Source: Acanthacorydalis orientalis (Eukaryota > Arthropoda > Insecta > Megaloptera > Corydalidae). From it: a stretch of DNA of 64,000 bases. Both the position numbers and the translations under genes were made by a program. Where the stretch lies: contig CM068323.1 in NCBI GenBank assembly GCA_034766995.1, positions 22,890,346-22,954,345 on the forward strand. Reading direction: 5' to 3'. The notes beneath the pieces were generated by a model. That model saw only the letters and a program-made list of their open reading frames with translations, was not told the origin of the DNA and ran no database searches. This document shows, one piece after another, positions 12,913-27,442 of this stretch (its first letter is position 1; each line of letters opens with the position of its first letter).

Positions 12913-14804
12913 TAAAGTAATTAGTGTAATTATTGAAAGTATAAGCATCTAGAAAGTATAATTGGAAGGTTAACACATATTTTATTTGAAAAATCACACG
13001 AAACACATAGGTTTCTAACTTAATTGCATATATGTTTAAAAAAACATTACATTGTCGATGGAATAGCAAATAAATAGAAAGCAATTAACTTGCGAAACAA
13101 AACATCTTTTATTTGCTTCCCAAATAACAGCAATATACAGAGAACAAACTACTTAATCAACGTTAATCTACTGCAATCAATGAACTTTGCTATATATCAA
13201 TGTGCAACCTTACTTTATCTTCAAGTGTAAAATCAACAAGTGAACTCGTTTCTGAAGATTTTTTACGGTACATTTGTTTCGGGTGATTTGTTGTACATCA
13301 ATGTGTTTTTTTTTAAATGTATTTGTTGTTAAATACATTTCTTACTGTTTTCATCTCAATATATTTTCTTGAAGAATAATTTACTTCCCTCAAATTATTT
13401 CATTTGAAAATTTATTTTATTAGGAAAGTTTTTATCAAGATTTATAGTTAAATTCAATTTTATATTATTGAAAAAAAGATTTTTATATTTTTTTTGGCTA
13501 TAAAAATATTAATACATAGCTGATATTATATCTTAAAATAAATTGAAGATATTCATAATTAATAACAGTTTTACTTGAATAATATTCTCATATTAACAGT
13601 TATATCTGATATAATTAAAAATACTGTGAGAACGAAAAACAAAAATAGAAGTAATACTAAAGGTAGAAAAGAATATTTACCTTCAAATAAAATAAAAAAA
13701 TTTAAAAATATGCTTTTTTGTTTAAAAGAAAATAGAAAAAAGAACACTTGTGTAGAATAAATAACGAGAGACTATGATTATCATTTGAAAAGTAAAGAAA
13801 GTGAAGTGATACTTGTAAAAAAATCCTTAAGAAGAAGACTTAGAAACAAAGGATACGACGGTATAATGTACAAGGTTTTCTGTGCTTAATAATTTTAAAA
13901 TGAAATAAAAAATATATTCTAAATTCTTTTAAAAAGTTCATGTATTTTGTAAGATGATTATAAAATGAGTTCATTTTTTTGTAAAATTTAAATTCAAATA
14001 TATATTTTGAAATGTATCAAATGTATTAATAAACTGTTCAATATTTTATGTGTTTGAAACGTAAATTGTAGTTTGGGGAAATATTTTTAATTAAAAAATT
14101 AATTTATTTAATATATATATATATATATTACTGTTATTTATATTTTAATAAAAACATATTATTTTATAAAATCATACTATATAATACATATATATACCTG
14201 AATAAATCTACTCTATTTTAATGAACATTATTAATTGAACTCTTTTAAATTATTGATTTATAATTATGAATTTATTTTTAAAATTTATTAAAGAAAATAA
14301 TATTAATAATTATATATAAAAAAAAGAAACCTGAGTACAAAATATTTAGAAACAGAACTTTTAATACATTCCAATGAGTTAGAGAACTAAAAAATGATTT
14401 TAAACGAGACTATTTTAAATTAATTTACTGCTGTACTAAAATCGCGTTCCAATTATCTAGTTTAAAGTATTTAGCGTAAACTAGTCTCTACAAAAACTAT
14501 ATAAAATTTTGGAGAGAGAGCCGTAATAAACAAATAATAATTTATAAATTTGACAAACACCGTTTGTATTCAAAATCATAAATAATTTGACTGTAATGCA
14601 ATGTTGTCTTACGAAATACCCTTTTCGGATATCGTGTAGCACTGCGGTTAGCCATTCCTCTAAATTGAAGTGTTCCGAACACGAATTCAACAGCTACAGA
14701 TTTAATTTTCAACTATTAACTGTCAGCCCTTTCACAATTTCGACTTAGATGTAGTCACACAACTGACGTCTAATAGAATTTTCATTCCGCTCAATTCACA
14801 CGAA

Positions 14805-14838
14805 TATTAACACTGTTGAAATAATGACAGTGTTAATA
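14805..14838. repeat. 12-bp perfect inverted repeat, 10-nt spacer
   Basis: TATTAACACTGT at 14805-14816 is mirrored by ACAGTGTTAATA at 14827-14838. The short stem and lack of GC make a regulatory palindrome or a chance event as likely as an RNA hairpin. Confidence 0.5.
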
Positions 14839-15779
14839 CTTATTTTCAGATATATTTATTTAATCAGAGATAAGTTTCACATTTCCAGATTATTTTATAA
14901 ACGAACTTAAAATGTATATTTGTCAATAAATCTATGTATCTATAAATTTAATTGATAAGAGATTTTCTTTAATTCTTATCATCATTTTGTTTCTGTTTTT
15001 ATTTAAAAATATATTTTTTTTATTGTTTTATTTAATTCTAGATATAATAAATATAGATTAATATTACTATACACAAGCTTCTATACTTTTCCAGAATGGA
15101 AGATTAAAAAGAGAGAAATGTACTTTATTATAGTGATCTATAGAATTTTTGAAATGACAATTGCATCGTACCTTCCTTAACAGTACCCACACCAAAACTA
15201 TCGTTTTGTTTACGAACAATTTCTACTACATTATCACCCGTTTTCAACTGATACAAAAAATGATCGTATTTGTTTCTATTCCATCTTTAATTCAATAGCC
15301 CAATTTGAAGTAAAATTAATAATAAAATCTAAATCGATGATACCAAAATCTTGACCGAAAAATGCACTTTAAAGTGATATTAACATGAATATGATGAAAT
15401 GACAAGTTTATTGAAAAAATTAAGGTCATAATTCAGAAAACAAAAACCGTACTTATTTTCCTATTAATCTAATATTAACCAATTTAAAAATTTTACTGCT
15501 GTATTTTTTATTTTGTCAAATGATATAATTATTATCAAAAATTTTGTACTCTCAGAAAGTTTTTAAATTGTTCTCTTAAATAAAATAAATATGAGACATA
15601 CTGCTTTCTTCCTTAATCATATATATATATAAATGTATTGTCTCGTTCAGAAAATAAAAATTAATTAAAAAATGATGACATTCTGTATTATTCGTTCAAA
15701 TTAAACTTCAAACGTAAATGAGTACACATATTTCAACATATTGACACAAACGCATACATATATGTATTCAAAGACGAAT

Positions 15780-16110
15780 GTAATCGAGTAATTACCGCGT
15801 CGAATTGATAATCAATTGATCAGACGAACGAATCATTTTCGTAGCCGTTTATCATTGAGAAAACGATTAATTTCCAAGTACCTACTAGACGTTATGAAAT
15901 GTAGTAAAGTGAGTCGAGGCCCGGAGTCTTCGGTCGCGTGAGTTTCGCTTGACTCGGTGCGTTCTAGCAATTTCAACACATTTAATTACACGCTGATTGA
16001 AGTCGACAGTAAGTGACGGCTTGTGTCGAACTGACTAAAGTAAATTTACTTAACAAGAAGCCTGATTAACCGAGTCAATTTCACGGTTTTCATATACGTG
16101 TCGTTTCGCT
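15780..16110. other. GC-elevated island, possible enhancer
   Basis: CpG-containing sequence (GAGGCCCGGAGTCTTCGGTC, GCGTGAG) is mixed with homeodomain-like cores (TAATCAATTGAT, GATTAA). Dense short motifs without an open frame suggest regulatory rather than coding use; this is inference. Confidence 0.3.
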
Positions 16111-17439
16111 ATAAGTTGAAACAGGATAATATAATATCAGCCATTATCGTGCCCAAATCTAATATTTAACTCAATATATTTGTATAATAAACAGACATTG
16201 CACAAATAGTTCAACAACAATTTATTACATGCAGATGCTTACGCACATAAACAGAAATCAGGAAACAAATATATCTTCAGAGTGTGGCGAGTAAAAATAT
16301 ATGAAGAGATAATTTTGCGAATAAAGGTTTAATTTACTTTTAATAAACGAGAATTAGCGTATAAAAAAGTTGACTTATCTTAAGTAGTATTTTTAAATTC
16401 ATTTATAGTTTTAATAATTTTTATTTTTTATATTTTTAAATAACAATTTTAATAATGATCTTTTGTTAAAGAACCAGAAAGAAATTCATTACTTTTAGGA
16501 GTAATATAACTTTCATTTTTGTTTAAAATAATATAAACGTTACTCTAAAATATAACTTTATTGTTAAATATATTTGTTCATCTTTCTTAAAACTACAAAT
16601 TGTTTTTATATAAAATAAAAATATCGAGTAAAAAAGTTGCGGTAATGTGTTTCATACAATACAGTATTATATCTTTTATATCCAAGGTACAGGAAGATCT
16701 TCAGATTTCAAATATTTATTTACAATCGAAAAAAAATAATGATTCATTAAACGTTTTTGATCAGATTTGTTTATGGTTTGTGGATAAAGAAAACAAGCCA
16801 ACCACAAAATATATTGTAACACCAATAAGTTAAGCATTCAACTTGGAATAAGTTATGATAATGGATTTTTTGGACTAGAGATCTGTTATACAGGCTATTC
16901 GTATCGTAGTCCTTAGATAGATTTTTTTCTTTCTTACCTAGTAGGGCTCAATTTAATGTTTAGATCGTTTTTAGTTATAATATTTAAAGTGTACTTTAAA
17001 GTGACTTGGTGCTGAGTTTAAATATAGAAACTGAAATCAATTCCATGGTAAACTATCTGAAGATGATAATAGTTACATTGTAATCGATCACAAAAAACAC
17101 AAAACCAATGATACATTAAACATAAGTACTTGAAAATGCAAATAAATTTATCAGTGATTTAAAATCAAATTAAGAGACAAAAAGTGTACAGGTGTATCTG
17201 CATGAATTATAATTTATAGATCAATACATAAGATACAAATTCAAATTGATATATTTATAATAGTCCTCTGCTACCAATGTACATAAAAAGTATATATATA
17301 TATATGTCTGTACTGATTGAATTGTAATCTTCCAGTCAAACAATCTACCCAACAGTATTAAAAATTGATACTATTATATCAGAAATCGCAATATCAATAT
17401 TTAAAAACTAATTTCGGTATATTTTTTTTGGATCTATTT

Positions 17440-17690
17440 CATGCGAGGTATCTCATAACGTATGTAATTCTATACACTCTTCCTGTATACCGACGTCCGC
17501 AGGAGCATTTAGTATCCGTGACATGGGATATTTTTTAAAGTATCAAATGGCGCACGCGTGTAATGTAAACACGAGCGACTTCATGACATGAACGTCACTA
17601 ATTTATTTATTCCTGCAGGACCTTTTGCCGCAGGCAACGCGTTTAAATATACCATACATGGTACAGTGGCGTAACACTGTGGTTATATAT
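17440..17690. other. GC-elevated island, function unknown
   Basis: It contains GACGTCCGCAGGAG, GGCGCACGCGTG and paired CCTGCAGGACC and GCCGCAGGCAACGCG. No long open frame on either strand. Confidence 0.25.
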
Positions 17691-19821
17691 ATATACACCT
17701 GTATGCAAATGTGTTTATAAAATTAATTAGATACATTTTTATATTTTCTTTAATTGAAATAAGTAATAAAGTTTTTCAAAAATATTTTAATTTTTCTCTT
17801 CACAAACCATAACAAAAATGTTCAATGAATGATTATTGATCGTTTTTGATACTTTTGTGCGTATTTCGATGATGGTGTCATTTTGATCAGAGTGTTAAGA
17901 TATAGAAAAGTACAGATTATACACTTTTTAAATAAAATTTAGAAAAATTCAGAAAGGTATAGATTTTTCTATTCCTTAACGCTATGAGAATGATGGAGTT
18001 GTCATAAAAATACACATAATTACAAATACACATAATACTGTATTATAAAATGATAAGTAATAATTTACTGAACATTTCTGATCAGAAAATATTATTTTGA
18101 TTTATGGAACGAATAACTATTTAAATTTTAAAAATGAATTTAACCACAGTACCATTGAACAGTTTATTGTAAAGTTTTCAAGTTTTAATAAAACATGTTA
18201 TATACATATTAATAGCAATAATTCTTAATTAATTTTAAACACGAGAAAATATTATTTATATTCTTAAAAATAATACAAATCTGTATAGTTTTATTTAAAG
18301 TAAAAGTATTAGATTTTTTAAAATTCAATTTTGAGTATTTATCGATGACTTACTGAGTCCTTAGTCCAGATTAACTTAGGAATTTGTACTATTTTTAAAT
18401 AGGTTAGGTGTAATTACAGATCATGATTCTAGGTAAAAGAAAAATGTTTTCTTATATTATATACAGAAATTTCATAAAACTATATACTTTTAGTGGCATG
18501 TTGCAACTAGTTTTTGTGTTTTAATCCCTAGTCAGTGCATGGTCTTATTAATATAAAATTTGAATCCAAATACAGTTATAGAACTCACAGTTACAGATAA
18601 AGAATCAAATGATTAACTAGGACCATGTCTATCAGAAAATACACCAACGGGATCACATGTATAAATACAGACAATTATAATATTTGAATAATTATATAAA
18701 TAAAAACGTCGAATACGAAAATGTATAAATACTAAAAAGTCAAATCTGGAAAAACTCTGAATCGTCATAACTGAAACTTTCGATAGGTGGGAGAATACAT
18801 ATCGTATGTTAAAACTATTTTAAAAGTAATCTATAAAAAATTATTGTTCATCCGTAATGATTTCTGTTCAGATATTTTTTTATCATTATTCATGTCTGTA
18901 CAACAATTACGTTCATAAATACAGTAGTGAAGGTTTTTAATACAAGATAAATATATAATCAGTGTGTCAACAAAAATCCAAACAATAATTAAATAATTGA
19001 ACTTTCCCCCTCAATAAAATCATCTCTTACGGACGTGACTCACACTTACTCAATTCTGTGTTCGTCGGGTTCTCGACTAAAACATGTGTAAATATGAAAC
19101 AGAGTATGTGTGTGTATGCAAGCGTGTGTGTCATATTTGAGTTTGGACGTTTGTTCCACATAAACGAAACTATTACCGTCTCTACCCCATTTGTTATCTT
19201 TATGGGTTCAATTGTTGGCTTTTATTTCCCCAGAATATTAATGGAACCGTATACACATGAATGCATACAAACACGACAATATGTTCTCCTGTTATCTTTG
19301 GCAAGAGGGGGCTATTTTACTAAATGTGATAATAAAAATTTGTGCATATGTGATTCACTCGTTTAAAGTAGTAGGGAGTAAGTAAACTGCGGAATGTACG
19401 CAAGGACAGTTATAAAAGAAAATAGAGTCCCCGCTTCACTGTTCGTGTATGTGTACATATATGTAGGGAGAGAGAGAGAGAGATTATATATTTAAATTAG
19501 AAATCAATTACATCTAGTAATTATATAGTAAAATATTTGTTTAAAAATTTAAATGTGACAAAATATGCGTATTGAATTTTTAAATAAATCCAGTGTATAA
19601 AAAAACTAAAAGAGAATACCGACGAAGCGAATGTTTAAAATATTGATAATGATTCGGTTGAAATGCACTTTACTAAATTAAAAATAATGGATATTTGATT
19701 CACTTTATACTGATAGGTTTTGAAAATATGGTGTGATTTAATTCGTTTTTTGCTTTGGTATCTAAACACATATATTATCGATTTAATAAATGTATTTTTT
19801 CATAATTAAACTGTACTTTAT

Positions 19822-19825
<4 letters not shown>

Positions 19826-19872
<47 letters not shown>
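19826..19872. repeat. (TA)n microsatellite
   Basis: About 46 bp of TA, ending in TACATAG. Confidence 0.95.
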
Positions 19873-19876
<4 letters not shown>

Positions 19877-20103
19877 GATTAAACTTATGTGTCATATCTA
19901 AAGTAATTGAGAAGACAGAAATCTCTTTTTAATACATCAAAAATAATAATTACATGAAAGATACGAACTGAATATATTTTTTTACTTTTATTTTAATCAC
20001 AAGTAAATTGACATAAATATTTTTCAGGAAAAATCAAAGATGAGGACTCTATAATTTAGGCAATAGAAAGATGAAATATAAAATTGTGTTGTAATTAACA
20101 TAC

Positions 20104-20108
20104 ATATA

Positions 20109-20178
<70 letters not shown>
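20104..20178. repeat. Long (TA)n microsatellite
   Basis: About 75 bp with one TACA interruption near 20126. A further pure tract lies at 20352-20387. Confidence 0.95.
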
Positions 20179-20183
<5 letters not shown>

Positions 20184-20349
20184 TATCAAACCTTATGAAA
20201 GTGTCGTGTTAAGTTCTTGGTTTTATTATAGCACATGAATGAGTCACATCAAAATGTGATGCGTGGGTGATCACAAAAGTATGTCACTCTAAAAACATAA
20301 TCATGTTTTTTTGGTCATTTATAGAGATGATATACATCTATCTAGTGTA

Positions 20350-20389
<40 letters not shown>

Positions 20390-21170
20390 AACATACAGTA
20401 GTTTGATTAATACTATAGAAGTTGGTAGCCGAATAACAGAATAATTACATAAACATTAAAAAAATAGAGTAAACAATCAAATAGTGCAGACTTTATACTA
20501 AGTACTTTTTTAAATTGTACTTGTTAAGGATTACATTAATAAAAAAAGTGTATATATTTGTCCAATATTAACTGTGTAATGTAAGATAAGATTCAATTAA
20601 GAAGAAAGAGAATACTTTCAGATTGGTAATACTTGGCTTGGTTGTCACGTATGGAATGAATTTTGTATGGAAGAGTATCGAAAAAGGTACTGCTTGAGAA
20701 AATAAAATCAGAAGAAAAGACAAGGTAGACGAGGAAGAGTATGCTGCAAAATAGAAACGATTTGAAGATACTTAAAACGGGAAGATGGATGAAGAACGGA
20801 AAATAATGGCGAAATTAATAATTAATAAGAAGTATTAATAAAAAAATAGAGAATGTAAAGAAGATAAAAGCTTATTGTAGTCTATGGCATCAAGGGAGAA
20901 GAAGAATATAAAATGAATATATATATATATATACATATATTTACAAATTAATTTTTTATTTAGATAATTAATTAATTTTTTATAGAATAATTCTAATCAA
21001 TGTTTGTTTGGAATTTACTGAATCATTTTACAATTCAGGTTGAAATCCAGATATAAAAAAAGGTTGGATACATTCATAGAAGTTAAATCTTCAATTTAAA
21101 TATTAAAACACTCCAAACAAAAGAACTGCTCTTTTTTATTCCCATTTATTTTCAATGAATACTCCAAAAC

Positions 21171-21172
<2 letters not shown>

Positions 21173-21214
<42 letters not shown>
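21173..21214. repeat. (TA)n microsatellite
   Basis: About 42 bp of pure alternating AT. Confidence 0.95.
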
Positions 21215-21218
<4 letters not shown>

Positions 21219-22631
21219 ACAATTTCGAATAAAGGGGAAGAAATGTATAGTTTTATTTAATATGAAACCAGTCTTTTGTTATGAAATAGTCTCTTTTCAA
21301 TTTTGAGTTCAGTCGTTAATCTTATTATCTTATAATTAAATTACCGTTATTTAACGACGAATTAAATATAATAGTCTATTTTCAATGTTAATGTGCTAAA
21401 CCAGTTATGTTAAATTTGAAAAGCGAAGTTAAACATCATAAAGTTACATTTATTCTCAAAGATGATGAATAGTAAGCAGCTGAATTAATTAAGAAGTTCG
21501 TGTGGAAAAAACACGCAGTTATAAAAAGTGGAAATATGTAGAATTGTCTTCCCTGTCGTTTCATTCAGATTTGAAGAATTTAAGTAAATTGAGTATATTA
21601 AATTCAGTCCCATTCGTGTCGTCATTTATTATTGATCAAATTCAGCATAATGTGATGTTCGAGTAATGTTCTTCACGTAAGTTTAAATATAATTCGAGTG
21701 AAGTGCAGTGATTTTATGGTTATTTTAAAAGAGTTCCTTTTATAAGAAAAATCAAAGAGAAAAATAAAGGTATTTGAATAATCGATTTTTTAAAACGCAT
21801 TTATCTACGTACGTTGTTAAAAAATATTGATTTGAAGGTTTATATTTCAAATACCTTAGCGTAGTTGTAGTTCATGAACACGTACTTGTTACTAAACTAA
21901 GTTTATAGTAAACTAAAAATAATTATCAGCAGATTAACAGAGGCTTGAGAGTGCTTTAGCGCTTCAGTTGATCACCAAGTGATGAATAAACTGCTACTAT
22001 TAATATAGACTTTATGTATAGAAATACTAGAAGGAATTAATGAAAATCATTTTGAAATCATTTTTTTTATTTTTTCTTATCAGTAATTTTTTCATTTCAC
22101 CGAAAAATTTGTGTGGATTATGAAAAATTCTGCATTTTTCCAAATGAATTCATTTTTCAAACCACGAATCTCGAAAAAGTTAGATCAAAAATGTTAATTA
22201 AATCATTACTCATCGTTTTTGATTGTTTCTTAAGGATATTTCAATGATAATGCTATTCTTTTCCGAGCAATAATGTATAGAAAAGTCATAAGTACACACA
22301 TTTTAATATTTTGTTTGTTGTCTGTAAAATATTCCAATATATTTTTATATATTTTAACGCTCCTTACTGACATTTCACTTGTATTTCTTTATTTTCTTCA
22401 TTTATCTAAATCAACAGAAGTGTAAGAAAAGATCGATATCCCATCAGATCAAAACCATGTCAGTAGATATTTCCATAGAAATAGTTTAATTTTGTGGGCA
22501 AGAAGAATGTCATTTAAAAAGGATTCCTTTCACTAAAATTTCAAATTAAGGACATAATTTAGAAAAATGTGTAACTGCATGTCTGTTTTCTACCCTTATT
22601 TCATTTCGAATACGATCAGACTGTACAAATT

Positions 22632-22656
22632 CGAACTTCAGACTTCTTGAAGTTCG
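22632..22656. repeat. 9-bp inverted repeat CGAACTTCA / TGAAGTTCG
   Basis: The arms flank the 7-nt spacer GACTTCT. The segment lies in otherwise unremarkable AT-rich sequence. Confidence 0.4.
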
Positions 22657-22987
22657 TATCATTCGTTGAATAGAATTTTATAAACCGAAATAAAATCACT
22701 ATTGAAACAATAAATAACGTTTCGTAAAAGTTTTACGTAAAAAGGATATTAAGAGGAAAGCGAAGTCATAACTCCTACGTTTATTTTGGTTCAATGCAAT
22801 ACAACACTTTATGAACGTTCATTTTTTTTGCACAACTCGACTACACGAAAAATGTTTTAAAGTAAACCAGATATTATGTACACTGATGTGAATGTAGTCT
22901 TAAAAGTGTTTGTTCATATAAATATGAAACGAAATATGCTGTATATATATATATATATATATACATATATGTATATATCTGTACATC

Positions 22988-23092
22988 ATGGCCGATAAAG
23001 GACAATATCGTTTTCCGATTTATCGTTTGTCCCAAAGCGAGGGTAGCACTTACGCTTACTGTTCTCAAGGGATAGCGACACAACCGCTATAA
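22988..23092 (+). CDS. Candidate small ORF of 34 codons in a GC-elevated patch
   Basis: An ATG in strong context (A at -3, G at +4) opens MADKGQYRFPIYRLSQSEGS and runs to TAA at 23090-23092 without AT-driven residues, unusual in this desert. The opposite strand is also open (22874-23083 region), so composition alone could explain it. There is no signal peptide or known motif. I cannot tell whether it is a microprotein, part of an exon or a noncoding element. Confidence 0.15.
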   Translation: MADKGQYRFPIYRLSQSEGSTYAYCSQGIATQPL

Positions 23093-23879
23093 GCAGTGAA
23101 ATATTAAATAGACTTTACTGTATAAGACAATAGTTTATTATAGGATATGATGGTCTTGGAGACTATTATCATATACACTTAACGTCAGAGTATTTGTCGA
23201 AAGATATATTATTTTTGAAATATAGTTTTAATCCTTATGAATTACCATATACCTGAACCTTTATATATATATATATATATACTACAGTATAATTTCAAGA
23301 GATTTTTTTTCCGATTTTCAGAAAGTTTTACTAGATTTAGTTCTTTTGAATCTTAAAATAATCCATTAATAATTAAATATGGCACCTTGATTCTGAAGTT
23401 CAAAAAGTTTAAAAATCAAAATTAATGTTGTTATTAATAGAAAATCAAAATAAAATATAAGCCTTGATTTCTTTCAAATAAATAAAAATTGATTGAATTT
23501 TACTTAAATATGTCAAATAGTTCAAAAGTTATAGTAGTGGAAAATAATTATTTTGTTAAAAAAAAGAAAAAAATTAATGAATTATCCTCTTCTATCTATT
23601 TAACTACATCCAAGTCTAATAACATTTTACCATTGTTTGAATTATTTTCATTTTATATAAAAAAAATTATCTATAATACTTGTTCCTGATTCTATACTTG
23701 ACTCGTTCTCACTGTTTCCGTTTATTTATAAATTATACAAAAGCTCGTCACGAAATAAATATGAGGCAAATAAGCGATCCGGATAAGTTTAAAAACAAAT
23801 TAAATAGAACGTGTAACTAAATTTATATTTATTCATGAGACAGTAGAGTAAATGTTGTTTTAAATAGCTGTTTCAAATT

Positions 23880-24560
23880 TAGCATTTCACGCTGTCATAT
23901 ACATTACGTTATTCGAGTCGACATCGGTGTATATGTGTGTGTGTGTTTAGGGGGTGAAAAGAGGTAGGGTGTACTGTACATGACATGACGACTAGACGTA
24001 ACGTTTAAGCATTTCAAATTTCTAGTTACGAAGACATCTCTCCATCGTTGCGGAACGGCAATGCCAAAACATTTCTCTAAGAGAGTATCGAATCGGAGGG
24101 AGAGTTATTATCTTGGGAACTTTGGCGGTGGTTCATTGAAAACGGGTAGTTTATGTATGTATATATATATACATACATATATATGTATAGGCGACTTCAA
24201 CAGACATAATAAATTGCTTAAATGAAGTGAACGTTGTTCATTACAAATAATGTTATCTAGCTGCGAAACGTGCACAAGAAAAGAGACAGTTTGGGTTACA
24301 CGTTGCGGTCGGTTTACGAGAATTAAATGAACAGCGACTTACTTTCTTAGCTTTAGGATAATTAATTGTAGACTGTTCTACAATAAAACCTACCTATAGA
24401 TCCGCTAGTCATCGGGTATGGTGAGAACGAGGGATAATTGGTTTCAATAATGTTGTTTCGATCGTTCACTGTTTAGACGTCTATGTCAAGCTGACGTTCG
24501 AATGATTTCGTTGAAGTTTAAATGATGTTGAGTTCAATTTGTCTTTGTTCGTCAGCTTAT
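23880..24560. other. Long GC-elevated island
   Basis: About 700 bp with GTGTGT and G-rich runs (TTTAGGGGGTGAAAAGAGG), GTTGCGGAACGGCAATGCC, GGGAACTTTGGCGGTGG and later AACGTGCACAAG and TTGCGGTCGGTTTACG. An interrupted TA/CATA palindrome (about 24155-24190) splits it. No supported ORF. It is one of the largest compositional anomalies in the left half and a good candidate for a conserved regulatory region. Confidence 0.3.
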
Positions 24561-26257
24561 TGAAATTGGGTGAAAAGAAAAGTCGTAAGAAATGACGGAT
24601 GACTTTCTTTTAAGACAGACATCTCTTTACTTTTTTATAGAAAAAGTTATTATAATCAAATTTATAATGTACACTTTTTTATAATATATCACGTGAGAAA
24701 TGTCTGAAATTGTATATATATGGAATATTTTTATTACATTTTTTATTTTATTTAATAATTTTCTGCTTTGATGTCAAAACAATGTATATATATATATACA
24801 TATAAAAATATAAAAATATTTCAGATATAAAATGTAAACTGATGTACTTTGAATAATTTTTCAAGTTTTTTTAACTCTTCATTCAACAATTTTTAGATAA
24901 CAAAATTTGTATTTCTATTTATTGAAATTGGCTTACAAAGGGAATTAGATTAGAATAACGACAAATATTCTATGCATACCGAGCTGTTCGTTTCACAGTA
25001 GCATTACAATGTTTCTGGAGACCGTCATTTAAATAAATGCATAATTTTAATAGATACTACAGTGAATTTCAATTCAAATTGCTTGTCTTGATATTAGTAT
25101 TCGGTCTAGTGCAGTTTAGTAACAAGCTTAATATCGATTTATTCATAATTTATTTATATGTAAAAAATTAGCGCATAAATAATTATAATAAAATTTTACT
25201 TAAACTTAATATTCAAGTATGTCACAATACAGTCTTGAAATTGTATCTAAAGTAATCGTCGCAAATAAATTTGTCACTCTACAAATAAAAAAGAATGTTT
25301 TTGTATAAAAATACTTAATAATTGATTTTAATAATTTTCGATTGTTGTTTATAAACATTTCAATGGCGATTCCATCATCTTCAGAGCACTAGACGATAGA
25401 AAATTTGAGGATGATGGTCTCATCATCGAAATATTATAAGCAAAGATGAAAAGTTGACAATAATCTTAAAAAAATAATAATAAGATGTGATTTGTGGAAC
25501 GAGTGAGAAATTCTTTTGTAAAAATATCAAATATATTTTTGAAATATTTTTCAAATAATAAATATCACGATACTCAATAGATTTGTTTTTTTTAAATAGG
25601 AATTTGAACATATCCAGCGAATATTTTGATTTCGATCTCAAAGACTGTCTTAGAATTGTTATATATTCAATTGAAAAATCTGTAAATACATGTATTCAGA
25701 TCCACAACTAACGTAACTCTTATGTGGTCGTTTATTTACAGATAGAGCGTAAAATAGAAACAATATAAGCGCAGAAAACATTTAACCGTATTTCCAATTT
25801 ACGATTTAAAAGGATTTTAGTTGTACAGTCAGTCTGCTGATAAAACTTTTCTAACAATAAAAGAGACAAAACTGTTCTAGTTCCAGTATAAGTTTAAAAC
25901 TAAATTGTTAAACAATACAATAATTCTTTTGTGGTATAAACTTATATTGATATATCTATTAACAGTCAAAATAAATAAATAAACAAAAATATTATTATTT
26001 AATTTTTTTTACATTTTGATATTAAAAGTAAGTAGTTTTCTTTTAAAAAAACTAATTTGAATATATATATATATATATATAATAATTATACAAAATATTT
26101 AATTTTATTAAATGACTGGACATTCATTCAAATCTTTAAATTAATTTGATACATTTTTGCAGATAATTAATTTATAATTCTTTTAGAATACAATTTCAGT
26201 AAAAGGGTATATAGGAAATAAATATAAAATTGATTCTTGTAAAAACAAACTTGACTC

Positions 26258-26292
<35 letters not shown>

Positions 26293-27377
26293 AATTCAAA
26301 GAAAAGAATTAGTTTCTCGATAGTTTTCGAAGTCAACGCATAATTCTTGCGAATGTCTACTTTTTATTTGTTCGAATTTTTTATTGCTAAATTCACAAAG
26401 TTTAAATTGATTTAAGATTAATTTATAGATTAAATTAAATCATTCAATTTTTGTTCGATCGCGAAAAGCAATTGTACGAAAGTTAAATTAAGAATTTAAT
26501 TAAAAATTATTTCAACTTTTTAAATAGTTTCTTTTGGCACGTTTATTATCTGATCAAAGTTTTATTTTATATTGAATTAAATTAATTCTTTTATACTATC
26601 TGAAACTCAATGGAATATGTTATTGTTTTCTTTTTTGATTTCGAAGCTTCAAAGCTATGTAATATATTTAATTAAATATTATCGATTGTTTGTTTATAAC
26701 TGATTAACATTTATGTAAAATGAAAATTAAGTCCTGTGATAAAACTTCAAAATGTGTTTCTTTACTTTTATTTTATTAACGTAATTGTATATTAAGGAAT
26801 AATAATTACATATTCTTATCAATTATAATATAGGCAGTGAATAAACAATCAGTGATGAGATAATATTTAAAATAATCACTTGAAGAGTGTATTAAATGAA
26901 TAAATCAATGTTTATTAAAAAACGGACAAATAAATTTGTAAAATGATATTCAATAATCTTTTTAATCAAATTATTATTCAATAGAATTGTATATACTCTA
27001 ATTAGATCCGATGAAACGAAGAATATAACGTTACACTCAAGCAAGAATTTATTGATAATGCTGACAATTATATAGAAAAATGAATACAATGTTCAAAAAC
27101 TTTATTCACAAGTTTACTTCCTTTTTCATTTTATCATAAAATCTTAAAACATTCAAGAGTCATAAACTCTTGAGAAAATATTTTCAATTACATCTAGTAA
27201 TAATCTAATTAGAAAATGTTACTTTTTTATGTACAAATGTACAAACAAAGTATAAATGTAATATAACAACAAAGGATAATAACAAAGTAATAAGTATAAA
27301 TGTATAAAATGTTCGCATTGAAAGAGAACATATTGCAAGAAAAAATTAATGAGCTTTATTTAAACAAAAACAGTTGG

Positions 27378-27378
<1 letters not shown>

Positions 27379-27441
<63 letters not shown>

Positions 27442-27442
27442 G
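27379..27442. repeat. Compound (TA)n-(GA)n microsatellite
   Basis: TA with one C interruption, then GAGAGAGAG to about 27430 and imperfect GAAAGAGAGAAAGG. Confidence 0.9.

Larger units (their letters stand above)
12913..22987. other. AT-rich noncoding stretch with scattered islands
   Basis: Outside listed items I see no gene. A plus frame at 19058-19366 (102 codons) contains a good-looking acceptor, TTTTATTTCCCCAG at 19220-19233, but no donor or homology supports an exon. At 20580-20900 the plus strand is strongly purine-rich. Confidence 0.65.

Noticed and set aside
19058..19366. 102-codon plus frame with an acceptor-like TTTTATTTCCCCAG
   Set aside because: No donor, no homology and no frame support. 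A good acceptor motif arises easily in T-rich DNA.
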